In this document: positions 40,680-49,321 of the stretch, one piece after another
Position numbering within the stretch: position 1 is the stretch's first letter
How the letters are laid out: every line of letters begins with the position of its first letter
Source of the DNA: Clostridiales bacterium
Lineage (GTDB): Bacteria > Bacillota > Clostridia > Christensenellales > CAG-314
Assembly: GCA_022508325.1 (NCBI GenBank)
Contig: JAFLVL010000004.1
Span: forward strand, 1 to 49,398
Length of the DNA: 49,398 nt
Direction of reading: 5' to 3'
The notes under the pieces: model-generated
Told to the model about the DNA's origin: nothing
Database searches by the model: none
What the model saw: the letters and a program-made list of their open reading frames with translations, nothing else
Translations under genes and position numbers: made by a program

Positions 40680-40722
40680 TATTATAATTGCAGATAGTAC
40701 GCGTGGATTAGTTGACCGAAAA

Positions 40723-40789
40723 TCGCCGTACGGCGGAAGTATTTTCCTAATCGCCCAGCCGACGAGGCTGCCTCCGCGGCGAGCGGGAG
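40723..40789 (+). repeat. repeat family B copy 3
   Basis: TCGCCGTACGGCG...TAATCGCCCAGCCGACGAGGCTGCCTCCGCGGCGAGCG. Confidence 0.85.
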
Positions 40790-40791
40790 GC

Positions 40792-40844
40792 GAATCCACA
40801 AAAGATCCACATTTTCATGGGAAAACTTCCATGACTTATCCACA
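40792..40844 (+). promoter_or_regulatory. DnaA-box cluster (candidate oriC element)
   Basis: TTATCCACA at 40836-40844, GAATCCACA at 40792-40800, AGATCCACA at 40803-40811, all same orientation. Confidence 0.65.
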
Positions 40845-40872
40845 AGAATTATTTTAAACATAGCACAAAATG

Positions 40873-40899
40873 TTGGTGGTATGCCTGACATACCACCAA
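40873..40899 (+). repeat. perfect hairpin in dnaN leader
   Basis: TTGGTGGTATG-CCTGA-CATACCACCAA (11-bp stem, 5-nt loop, no T-run). Confidence 0.9.
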
Positions 40900-41015
40900 G
40901 ATATAGAAAACCACAAGGAAAAAACCACAAATTCACGTCGCCTAATACAAGTACTACTCAATAGAAGGGTAGTAGTTGTATGGGGCACGAGCAACAAATC
41001 AAAGGAGAATTTGGT

Positions 41016-42122
41016 ATGAAGATTATCGTAAACAGTCTGGATCTCAACGATGCAGTGACGAAGGTGTCTAAGGCTCTGTCTGTAAAAGACGTTGCACCTG
41101 TATTGGAATGCATCAAGATTACCGCTGACAACGACAAGCTGACGCTCTACGCTACGGACAAGGACCTTGCTATCGAGCGTACGATTGACGCGAACGTAAT
41201 AGTTGGCGGCGCGTTTCTCGTTCCGGGACGCATTTTCGGCGATTATATTCGCAATATTGCCGACAAAGGCAGCGATATCTCCCTTGAAATGGTGGACGAG
41301 AACCGCTTGCTAGTCAGTTCGCAGAGCAGCGAATGTAATATTGGCACTTTGGACGTAGAGGACTACCCCGAGATTGAGAGTATAAGCGGCAGCAATTACT
41401 TTGCAATTCAGGAGACCAACCTTCGTGAGATAATCTCTAACGTCATTTTCTCCGTAGCCACCGACGACAGCAGACCGATGCTACGCGGAGTGTACTTTGA
41501 GGCAAAGGATTACACTCTTTCGGCTGTTGCTACCGACGGATACCGCTTTGCAATGAGCAAAAAGGTGCTTGAAGAGCGCGTAGATGAGATTACTGCAACC
41601 ATTCCGTCAAGAAGTCTTTCCGAACTGTCTAAGCTACTCTCTGACTCGGACAATATTTTGAAGGTTTACATTGAGAATAACTACCTGCTCGTTTGCATGG
41701 AAGGTACAAAGCTGTTCACGCGACTGCTTGCAGGTTCGTACATAAAGTACGACAATATAGTTCCGAGAGAATTCCTGTCAACGTTACTTGTCAACAAAGA
41801 GACCTTTGAACGCGCGTTGAACACCGCTTCAATTATGTCGCGTAGCGAGAAGAATAACCTCGTCGTACTCGACATTGAAGAATACAACATGAACATTTCC
41901 TCGACAAGCCAATACGGTACGGCGAGAGAAAATATCACAATTTCCCTTTCAGGCAAGGACGTGCGTTGCGCGTACAACTCCAAGTACCTCAACGACTGCC
42001 TTAAGGTAATCAACGCCGAAACTATCAAGTTGGAATTTGCGCAACACAACAGCTGTGTAATCACCATCAAAGACAGCGACGAAGTGTTGTACTTCATTTT
42101 GCCTGTAAAACAAATTGTATAG
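41016..42122 (+). CDS. dnaN: DNA polymerase III subunit beta
   Basis: MKIIVNSLDLNDAVTKVSKALS...PMLRGVYFEA...ATDGYRFAMSK...ILPVKQIV; RBS aaaggag. Confidence 0.97.
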   Translation: MKIIVNSLDLNDAVTKVSKALSVKDVAPVLECIKITADNDKLTLYATDKDLAIERTIDANVIVGGAFLVPGRIFGDYIRNIADKGSDISLEMVDENRLLVSSQSSECNIGTLDVEDYPEIESISGSNYFAIQETNLREIISNVIFSVATDDSRPMLRGVYFEAKDYTLSAVATDGYRFAMSKKVLEERVDEITATIPSRSLSELSKLLSDSDNILKVYIENNYLLVCMEGTKLFTRLLAGSYIKYDNIVPREFLSTLLVNKETFERALNTASIMSRSEKNNLVVLDIEEYNMNISSTSQYGTARENITISLSGKDVRCAYNSKYLNDCLKVINAETIKLEFAQHNSCVITIKDSDEVLYFILPVKQIV

Positions 42123-42190
42123 CGGCTCGGGTATTCGTGTGTGCTTCGAGCTACGCTAGGCGCACCAGCCGAACACCCTCGCCTACATAA
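42123..42190 (+). repeat. post-stop repeat family A copy 1 (after dnaN)
   Basis: CGGCTCGGGTATTCGTGTG...CTTCGAGCTACGCTAGGCGCACCAGCCGAACACCCTCGCCTACAT. Confidence 0.85.
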
Positions 42191-42277
42191 GAATATGGCA
42201 GTAAGACAATTTGAGGTGTAATCAGCCGAATACCCACGACCCTGTCTCGCTACGCTCGTAATTTAAAAAAACATGAT

Positions 42278-42319
42278 AAAAAAACAACCTTGTATTTAAA
42301 ATTGCAGGGTTGTTTTTTT
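42278..42319. terminator. bidirectional terminator
   Basis: AAAAAAACAACCTTG...CAGGGTTGTTTTTTT. Confidence 0.8.
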
Positions 42320-42412
42320 CGTATTTATAAAATTACTTGCACTGATATAGTGAAAATATTATAAATTTTATAAAATATTTAATAGTTTTATAATCACTAG
42401 CATTCGCCGACA

Positions 42413-42470
42413 GGCGTATTGTTACACTTAGTCGCCTAGCCGACGAGGTAGTCCAAGCGGCGAGCGTATA
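42413..42470 (+). repeat. repeat family B copy 4
   Basis: TCGCCGACAGGCGTATTGTTACACTTAGTCGCCTAGCCGACGAGGTAGTCCAAGCGGCGAGCG. Confidence 0.85.
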
Positions 42471-42484
42471 ATAGTCTCTATCTA

Positions 42485-43081
42485 TTATTTGGAAATACTG
42501 ACAAGATGCAGTAGTGCCGTGCCTTGTTTCGCTCCGCAGAGAGGGCAGGTGTCCCAACACTCTTTGCCGACCGTGGTATGTCCGCAACCCGAGCAGGTCC
42601 AGACGACTTCTTTCTTTTTCTTGTATAGACTGCCGTCTTTCATTTGCTGATACAGCTCTTTGAATATTGCCTCATGCTGAATTTCCACCTTTGCCGTCAT
42701 GTCGAAGAGGTCGGCAATATCAGTAAAGCCCTCTTGGCGCGCTGTTTCCGCCGCAGGAATGTAGATTTCATGCGCTTCCACGTGTTCATCGTCGGCGGCG
42801 AATTTGAGATTGTCGAGGATTTCCCACTTTTCCTTGAATGGGAATCCGCCGGCTATATCAATGTTGTCGATAGGCTTTGTGGACGCCTTTTGCAGGAACG
42901 TGTAGAACATACGGGCGTGGTTGAATTCTTGATAGGCTATGCTGTCTACGATTTCCGCCATAGTCTTGTAGCCGTTGTAACGCATACCGTATTCCATAAA
43001 TTCGTATCGCGTGCGCGCCTGACACTCGGCGGCGAAGGCTTTTGCAAGGTTTAGATACGTTTGACTGTCTATAAGCTTCAT
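42485..43081 (-). CDS. rubrerythrin
   Basis: Ferritin-like domain and C-terminal rubredoxin-like WTCSGCGHTTVGKECWDTCPLCGA. Confidence 0.95.
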   Translation of the reverse strand: MKLIDSQTYLNLAKAFAAECQARTRYEFMEYGMRYNGYKTMAEIVDSIAYQEFNHARMFYTFLQKASTKPIDNIDIAGGFPFKEKWEILDNLKFAADDEHVEAHEIYIPAAETARQEGFTDIADLFDMTAKVEIQHEAIFKELYQQMKDGSLYKKKKEVVWTCSGCGHTTVGKECWDTCPLCGAKQGTALLHLVSISK

Positions 43082-43141
43082 ATAAAACTCCTTTTTTGCA
43101 AAATTATTGCCGCATTTGAGGTGTTTTATACTCTTTGTTCA

Positions 43142-43187
43142 CTAGCCGCGGTGGCGACTAGGGAGAGTTTTGCGCCTTACGGCTAGG
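43142..43187 (-). repeat. repeat family B copy 5 (inverted, short)
   Basis: Reverse strand CTAGCCGTAAGGCGCAAAACTCTCCCTAGTCGCCACCGCGGC. Confidence 0.65.
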
Positions 43188-43253
43188 TAGTATTTGACAG
43201 ATATTGTATATAATGATAGAATTAATCTACTTTAATATAGGAAATTACAAGCA

Positions 43254-44486
43254 ATGGAAAATAAACAAAAGAAAGACTTCAAAGAACGTTGCAAAGACCT
43301 GTGGAATTACTTTACTACCTACGAAAAAATTTGGTTTTTCAGTATACTCGTGCTGGCGATAGTGTTCTCCTTCATCTTTCCCGAGACGGACGACCCGACC
43401 TATACCGTAGCTATTGACCAAAGTACTTACGTTGCAAATGCAAGCGGCGAATATAACAGCATCTATTTCGGCGGCACTAACGGCGAATTTGTGCTTGTGG
43501 GGGTTACGGTAGGTGACAAAGAATACAGTTTGCTGGAAATCAGCGACTTTGCAGAATTTACCATTGATTCCGAAGAGCCTCAGACGCTATATTTGACGTT
43601 CAATGCTACCGACAAGGACGGAAACAAGTTTTGCTTCACTAAAGATAGCGCAATTTCCTTGGAATTTTACCAAGACAGTGACGGCGAAGATGACCAACTG
43701 TCCTTTACCGTTTGCAGAGGTGAAAAGTACAGCGGCGTAGACAAAGAGCAAAATCTGGTAACGGTCAAGGGTGTTGAGTTGATAGAAAACAAATACGACG
43801 GTTACGAAGTGGTGGAAAACGCGCAATACCCTGTTGCCGTGTGGATTATCACTGCGCTGTACCTTGCCGACGTAGTGCTGAACATTGCTTGCGAGCTACT
43901 TATATCAAAACAAAGCAAGTGGAACTTCATCGTTTCACTTGGTGTGGAAATTGTGGAAATTCTCGTCTGCATTCTATGCGCGTACAGGTTTGCTACTATG
44001 GCAGTCACATTGTTGTTCTGGATACCTTGCGATATTATCAGTTTCGTACTGTGGCACCGTCACCCCGACAGACAAAAGGAAGAGCTTACCGTCGTCAAAA
44101 AGCTCAACTGGTGGCAAGATATTCTAATTGTCGCGGGCATTGCGGTGTGGACTGTAGGTATTGGTTATCTCTTAACGCTCATCGAGGTTGAGGGCGGCAT
44201 ATTTGCCAACAACGTAATGCTCAAAAATATCGTGTGCTACATAGACGCTTGCGCGTCGGCTGTGGGCATAGCTAACGGTCTGTTGATACTTTTCCGCTAT
44301 CGCGAGCAATGGATTGCCTGGTATATCGTGGCAATTCTGGAAACGGTTATCAATATTATTGCAGGACAATGGGTGTTGCTGATACTCAAACTGGGCTACC
44401 TCACCAATACGACCTACGGCTATATAAAGTGGACGCAATACATTCGCCACCACAAAGAGGACTCGGGTATTCGTCTTGGTGTCTAG
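43254..44486 (+). CDS. membrane protein with nicotinamide-transporter (PnuC)-like C-terminal half
   Basis: Several TMs; WWQDILIVAGIAVWTVGIGYLL...ANGLLILFRYREQWIAWYIV...YGYIKW resembles PnuC. Confidence 0.6.
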   Translation: MENKQKKDFKERCKDLWNYFTTYEKIWFFSILVLAIVFSFIFPETDDPTYTVAIDQSTYVANASGEYNSIYFGGTNGEFVLVGVTVGDKEYSLLEISDFAEFTIDSEEPQTLYLTFNATDKDGNKFCFTKDSAISLEFYQDSDGEDDQLSFTVCRGEKYSGVDKEQNLVTVKGVELIENKYDGYEVVENAQYPVAVWIITALYLADVVLNIACELLISKQSKWNFIVSLGVEIVEILVCILCAYRFATMAVTLLFWIPCDIISFVLWHRHPDRQKEELTVVKKLNWWQDILIVAGIAVWTVGIGYLLTLIEVEGGIFANNVMLKNIVCYIDACASAVGIANGLLILFRYREQWIAWYIVAILETVINIIAGQWVLLILKLGYLTNTTYGYIKWTQYIRHHKEDSGIRLGV

Positions 44487-44540
44487 TGTTCACTTACGCT
44501 CTCAATGCCACCAATCCAAACACCCTCGCCCACATTAATA
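44461..44540 (+). repeat. repeat family A copy 2, overlapping the 3' end of the upstream CDS
   Basis: ACTCGGGTATTCGTCTTGGTGTCTAG...CCAAACACCCTCGCCCACAT. Confidence 0.75.
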
Positions 44541-44587
44541 TTGTCAAAGCTTTGAAATTTCAATTTCATGAGCTTAACAGAGGAAAT

Positions 44588-45346
44588 ATGAAAGAATTAT
44601 TGAATGCAGTGTACAAACGCAAATCTATGCGCAAATATAGCGGACGTTTGACCGAACAGGAACTTGCGCAAGTCAAGGACTATTTGCAACAGCTGAAGCC
44701 ACTCTGCCCCGAGATTAAGGTAGAATTCGAAGTCGTTCCCTGCAAGGACACCAACTGCAAGTTCAACGGCGAATATTGCCTGATAGTCTACAGCCAAGAG
44801 GGAAATTTGTGGCTTGCCAACATTGGCTATATGCTGGAGCAATGGGATTTGTACCTCGCGACGCTGAATATCGGCGTGTGCTGGTACGGCATGGGCAAAG
44901 TGGACGAAAATGAGAAAAACGGACTGAAATACGGAATTATGCTGTGCTTTGGCAAATGCGGCGAAGAAGATTTCCGCAAGGACGTCGGTGAATTCAACCG
45001 CAAGGACACCGATGATTTCTGGGCAATTGGCGACAGCGATAACGACGGTTTGCTTTTCGGCAAGGTGGGGCAGATTGTAAGACTTGCGCCGAGTGCGTGT
45101 AACAGTCAGCCTTGGCAAGTGGAGCAAGACGGTAATAGTCTAAGAGTGTACAGAGTAAAAGGCAACACTCCGGTGCTTTCGGGCATACTTTTCAAGCATT
45201 GGAACAAGGTTGACATTGGTATTTTCCTGACGTTTCTCGAAGTTGCGTTGGAAAGCGAGGGCTACACGTTCACGCGCGAGCTTCACTCAGACACCGACAG
45301 CAAAAAAAGAGTGCTCACGGCGACGTATTCACTTAATGTAGTTTGA
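44588..45346 (+). CDS. nitroreductase-family protein
   Basis: AVYKRKSMRKYSG N-terminus, LAPSACNSQPWQVE; start moved from ORF track to the RBS-associated ATG. Confidence 0.88.
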   Translation: MKELLNAVYKRKSMRKYSGRLTEQELAQVKDYLQQLKPLCPEIKVEFEVVPCKDTNCKFNGEYCLIVYSQEGNLWLANIGYMLEQWDLYLATLNIGVCWYGMGKVDENEKNGLKYGIMLCFGKCGEEDFRKDVGEFNRKDTDDFWAIGDSDNDGLLFGKVGQIVRLAPSACNSQPWQVEQDGNSLRVYRVKGNTPVLSGILFKHWNKVDIGIFLTFLEVALESEGYTFTRELHSDTDSKKRVLTATYSLNVV

Positions 45347-45364
45347 AAAATAAAAAGTAAAATT

Positions 45365-45389
45365 GGCAAGTAAAACAAAACTACTTGCC
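45365..45389. terminator. hairpin, probable terminator
   Basis: GGCAAGTA...TACTTGCC. Confidence 0.55.
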
Positions 45390-45457
45390 TCTATTTTATA
45401 TTACAAACATTTAATTGTTTGTTGCAAAATCGGCGCAAATTTGTTACAATTATACTT

Positions 45458-46825
45458 ATGTTGAAGATTAGCCAAATTTGGAAAAATATTTTGCTGGAAA
45501 CAGAGGCAAAAACCACGACGTTGGCGTACGATTTGTACATCAACACGTTGGAACCTATCGGCATTTACCACGATAGGCTGATTTTGCTTGCCGAGACGCG
45601 CGCGTTGAAGAATATCGTCAACAACAACTACAAGGACGTGCTTCGCGTCAGCGCCAAATCTGTATTTCCGTCCATTCTCGACGTGGAAGTCATAACAGAG
45701 GACGAATTGCCTCACGTGGGTAGCGTCGCACAAGAGGTGGATATCCCCGTCTCCAACAAATATATTGCGGAAACGGAAGACAAGGTCACCTTTGTGTCGC
45801 AATACACCTTCGAGAACTTCGTCGTCGGCAAATCCAACGATTACGCCGAGGCAGTAGCGCGTGCCGTTGCAGATAACCCGAGCGGCAAGTACAATCCCGT
45901 ATTTTTGTGGGGAGGCGTCGGCTTGGGCAAAACCCACCTGATGCACGCAATAGGCAACAGTTTACAGCGCAACTTTCCCGAAAAGAATATAATGTACGTC
46001 ACTTGCGAGCAATTCGTCAACGAGTTCATTGAGTCCATTGCCGACAACAAGAGTAACCCCAACGCAATGCGAAACTTCCGCACAAAGTACCGCAAGCTTG
46101 ACGTTTTCATGATGGACGACGTACAGTTCCTTGCCAATAAGGAAGGCGCGCAGGAAGAAATATTCAACACCTTCAACGAGCTGTATTTGGCAGACAAGCA
46201 GATAATTCTAAGCTCCGACCGCCCACCCAAGGAAATAAATATCGCAGAGCGTCTGAAAACGCGCTTTGCAACTGGCGTCATTGCCGACATCAAACCGCCC
46301 GATCTCGAAACGCGTATAGCAATTCTGCAAAAGAAGTGCAATTCCAAGGGTTACAACCTTACTATCAAGGTGCTGTCGCTGATTGCGGAGAAAATCACCA
46401 ACAACATTCGTGAAATGGAAGGTATGCTCAACCGCATTATCTCCTATTCCACCCTCGTTGGCGGCGACCCGAACGATATGGATATAGTAGCCGACGCATT
46501 GCGCGACTACGCCGACGCGTCAAATGACATTATCACCCTTGACCATATCGTTAAAGCCACTTGCGAATACTTCAACGTCAAAAAAGACGACCTGGTTGGC
46601 AAAAAGAAAAGCAAAGAAATCGTCATACCGCGCCAAATCTGTATTTATCTGATATGCGACATTTTGGGTACCAGCGTCCCCCTAGTTAAGATAGGCGAAT
46701 TCTTTGGCGGCAGAGACCACACGACCATAATGCACGCACGGGACAAAATTAGCGAAGAGTGCAAGACCAATGACGTCACCGCCGCGCAGGTGAAAGATAT
46801 TCGCGACAAGATTTATAATAGATAA
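45458..46825 (+). CDS. dnaA: chromosomal replication initiator protein DnaA
   Basis: FVVGKSNDYAEAVARAVADNPSGKYNPVFLWGGVGLGKTHLMHAIG; C-terminal FFGGRDHTTIMHARDKI. Confidence 0.98.
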   Translation: MLKISQIWKNILLETEAKTTTLAYDLYINTLEPIGIYHDRLILLAETRALKNIVNNNYKDVLRVSAKSVFPSILDVEVITEDELPHVGSVAQEVDIPVSNKYIAETEDKVTFVSQYTFENFVVGKSNDYAEAVARAVADNPSGKYNPVFLWGGVGLGKTHLMHAIGNSLQRNFPEKNIMYVTCEQFVNEFIESIADNKSNPNAMRNFRTKYRKLDVFMMDDVQFLANKEGAQEEIFNTFNELYLADKQIILSSDRPPKEINIAERLKTRFATGVIADIKPPDLETRIAILQKKCNSKGYNLTIKVLSLIAEKITNNIREMEGMLNRIISYSTLVGGDPNDMDIVADALRDYADASNDIITLDHIVKATCEYFNVKKDDLVGKKKSKEIVIPRQICIYLICDILGTSVPLVKIGEFFGGRDHTTIMHARDKISEECKTNDVTAAQVKDIRDKIYNR

Positions 46826-46916
46826 GGCTCGCGCATTCGGTTGAAAAAGGCTTCGGACGCAAAGGACGAAAGGCGCGTCCTGCAGAAAATTTTCAACCGA
46901 ACACACTCGCCTTTGG
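46826..46916 (+). repeat. repeat family A copy 3 (after dnaA), compound hairpin
   Basis: GGCTCGCGCATTCGGTTGAAAA...GGACGC...GCGTCC...TTTTCAACCGAACACACTCGCC. Confidence 0.8.
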
Positions 46917-46945
46917 TTATGGTTACCTCTAATATAGGACAAAAA

Positions 46946-47758
46946 ATGATTTATACGAAATTAAACGACGGCAGGAGTATGCCATTGCTCGGCTACGGCA
47001 CGTATAAGGTAGAGGGTGAAGTCGACCCCGAAAGGTGCGTTAGCGAGGCTCTCGAAGTTGGGTATCGCCTGATTGACACCGCAACGCTCTATCGCAACGA
47101 GGGCGAGATTGGCAGAGCGCTCAGCAAATGCGGCATAGCAAGAAACGAGTTGTTTATCACCACCAAACTGTGGACGGACGTAACCAACGAGGCGCAGGCA
47201 TTCGCATCGGCAGAAAGGTCGCTGAAACTGCTGAAATTGGACTACCTTGACTTGTTGCTCATACATTGGCCCACGGCGCATAGTGTAGAAGTGTATGAGG
47301 CAATGCTTAAAATGCGCGAGCAGGGGCTGGTGAAGTCTGTCGGCGTGTCCAACTTCAAAGAACACCATTTGGAGCAGGTTATTTTGGCAAGCGGAGTAAC
47401 GCCCGCGGTCAATCAAGTCGAGCTGCACCCGATTTTCCAACAAAAGGAGTTGAGGAGCTACTGCAATGGCAAAAATATTGTCGTTCAGGCTTGGTCCCCT
47501 CTTATGCGTAGCGTGGCGTTGAATCTAGATAATTTATCCGCAATTGCGGCAAAATATAACGTGACCGTGGCGCAGCTTATATTGCGTTGGGACGTTCAAA
47601 GCGGCATTTCTACTGTGCCCAAAACGACCAACAAGTCGCGCATGGTGGAAAATTTCAGTCTATTCGACTTTGAAATTTCGCCTGACGACATGCGTCAAAT
47701 TGAATTGCTAGACCAAAACGCGCGGCAATACCGCGACCCGGATAATCACGGCTTCTAA
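46946..47758 (+). CDS. aldo/keto reductase
   Basis: PLLGYGTYKVEG, DTATLYRNEGEIG, LLIHWPT, SVGVSNF, VNQVELHP; start moved to ATG at 46946. Confidence 0.95.
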   Translation: MIYTKLNDGRSMPLLGYGTYKVEGEVDPERCVSEALEVGYRLIDTATLYRNEGEIGRALSKCGIARNELFITTKLWTDVTNEAQAFASAERSLKLLKLDYLDLLLIHWPTAHSVEVYEAMLKMREQGLVKSVGVSNFKEHHLEQVILASGVTPAVNQVELHPIFQQKELRSYCNGKNIVVQAWSPLMRSVALNLDNLSAIAAKYNVTVAQLILRWDVQSGISTVPKTTNKSRMVENFSLFDFEISPDDMRQIELLDQNARQYRDPDNHGF

Positions 47759-47762
47759 GGTA

Positions 47763-47835
47763 CGGCTCGGGTATTCGTGTGAGGACTTCGAGCTGCGCTA
47801 TGCACCACACCCGGACACCCTCGCATGCATAGTTG
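47763..47835 (+). repeat. repeat family A copy 4
   Basis: CGGCTCGGGTATTCGTGTGAGGACTTCGAGCTGCGCTATGCACCACACCCGGACACCCTCGCATGCAT. Confidence 0.85.
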
Positions 47836-47875
47836 TAGTCAGGTATACAGCATTAAGTGATATTTGGAGGAAAAT

Positions 47876-48304
47876 ATGCAAAAGTGTACTAATTGTAATA
47901 GACCTATACCCGACGGCGCAAAATTCTGCGGACATTGCGGCAAAACCACTGGATTTGAACCCAACCAGCCGCAACAACCGCCTTTTGTGCAGTATCAGGT
48001 TCAGTCGTACACTCAATCCGCGCAACCTAGCGCAACGGACGCTGACGTCAAGCCAAAGGTCAAGCCTAATTGCGACTTGTCTGTTGCAGGCTTTGTCATG
48101 GCGTTGTTCAGTCCGTATCTTTGCGTAATCGCGTTTATTCTGAGTGCGGCAGCTCTTACCAAAAAGCAGGTTCGCAGAAGGCTCGCACTCGCAGGTCTAA
48201 TAATAAGCTTGATTGAGATTGCGCTTGTCGTCGCCGTGTACGTAGCGGTTTACGTTTTGCACGTAGACGTTATGCAGTATCTTCCATTTTTGCAGAAACA
48301 GTAG
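47876..48304 (+). CDS. zinc-ribbon membrane protein
   Basis: MQKCTNCNRPIPDGAKFCGHCG zinc ribbon followed by TM segments. Confidence 0.88.
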   Translation: MQKCTNCNRPIPDGAKFCGHCGKTTGFEPNQPQQPPFVQYQVQSYTQSAQPSATDADVKPKVKPNCDLSVAGFVMALFSPYLCVIAFILSAAALTKKQVRRRLALAGLIISLIEIALVVAVYVAVYVLHVDVMQYLPFLQKQ

Positions 48305-48307
48305 TGA

Positions 48308-48378
48308 CTCGGGTATTTGTGTTTGTGCTTAGAACTACGCTATGCGCCACACCCGAACACCTTCGTCTGCATAGGAAT
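48308..48378 (+). repeat. repeat family A copy 5
   Basis: GACTCGGGTATTTGTGTTTGTGCTTAGAACTACGCTATGCGCCACACCCGAACACCTTCGTCTGCAT. Confidence 0.85.
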
Positions 48379-48433
48379 TTGCCTCTAATATATTGAAACG
48401 AAGAATACAGTAGTTATACTAATGTAATTAAGT

Positions 48434-48467
48434 AAAAAACCTTACAGTTATTTTTGTAAGGTTTTTT
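48434..48467. terminator. bidirectional terminator
   Basis: AAAAAACCTTACA...TGTAAGGTTTTTTT. Confidence 0.85.
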
Positions 48468-48480
48468 TGATTTCATATAT

Positions 48481-49167
48481 TTATTTTTCGTCAGTTTCCG
48501 TACCGTTTTCTTCGCTTTCTGTTGACTCACCGTCGGATTTTTCACATTCTTCGCAGTTGTCTTGAAACGGTTGTTCGTAAATATCTGCCGACAGTTCGCG
48601 CTGTTCGGAGAGAGTTTTTGCCAGCTTCTCCGCTCGCTCGACGTTGGGCGTGTAGCGACTTTTCAGACGGCGAATCTCGAAGTTTATGGAATTGAAGGTC
48701 AGGTTAAGCGTATTTTTGAAACTGTCGGCAATGAGGCAACGCAGTTTGTCTATGGCAACGGACAGCTCGTTGCCCGCAACATCCACCTTCAAGGTGATGA
48801 CGAAGCCTTGCTTTTCGTCCAGGCGCATTTTGACGCGGCGCACACGAATGTTATTCACCTTTTTGTCGCAGCTACGCACGATATTGCGCACAACCTTGAC
48901 GTTGGCGCGGGTTGAGCTTTCGCTGTCGCAGAAGAGTAGCACTTGTCGTAGCGCCTCGTATTCCGAGAAATTGACGTAGATGATATACGCCGACAGAAGT
49001 CCGTAGGTTATGGCAAGAATTATCAGTAGCGTCACGAATACGCCATTATCGATGATGCCCTCGTTGTAGGGTATCACGCCTGTAATATACAGTAGTGTAG
49101 TCACTACGAATATCAGCGTAATGCAAATCTGCGCGACTATTGCAATTTTCTCCGTAATTTTTCGCAT
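48481..49167 (-). CDS. AmaP-like alkaline shock response membrane anchor protein
   Basis: Two N-terminal TMs then an Asp23-like domain; 228 aa. Confidence 0.5.
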   Translation of the reverse strand: MRKITEKIAIVAQICITLIFVVTTLLYITGVIPYNEGIIDNGVFVTLLIILAITYGLLSAYIIYVNFSEYEALRQVLLFCDSESSTRANVKVVRNIVRSCDKKVNNIRVRRVKMRLDEKQGFVITLKVDVAGNELSVAIDKLRCLIADSFKNTLNLTFNSINFEIRRLKSRYTPNVERAEKLAKTLSEQRELSADIYEQPFQDNCEECEKSDGESTESEENGTETDEK

Positions 49168-49282
49168 ATCTCAAACTCCCCTGTTTGTCATATTTCCGCA
49201 ACACAACTTGTGTGTAACAACGTTAGTATTTACAAAATACGAAAAAATACTATGAAAAGAGCGAACTTGTTAATTTGCAATA

Positions 49283-49318
49283 AAAAAGACTGCAAAAAAT
49301 CAATTTTACAGTCTTTTT
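49283..49318 (-). terminator. terminator downstream of tRNA-Pro
   Basis: AAAAAGACTG...CAGTCTTTTT. Confidence 0.8.
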
Positions 49319-49321
49319 GTG

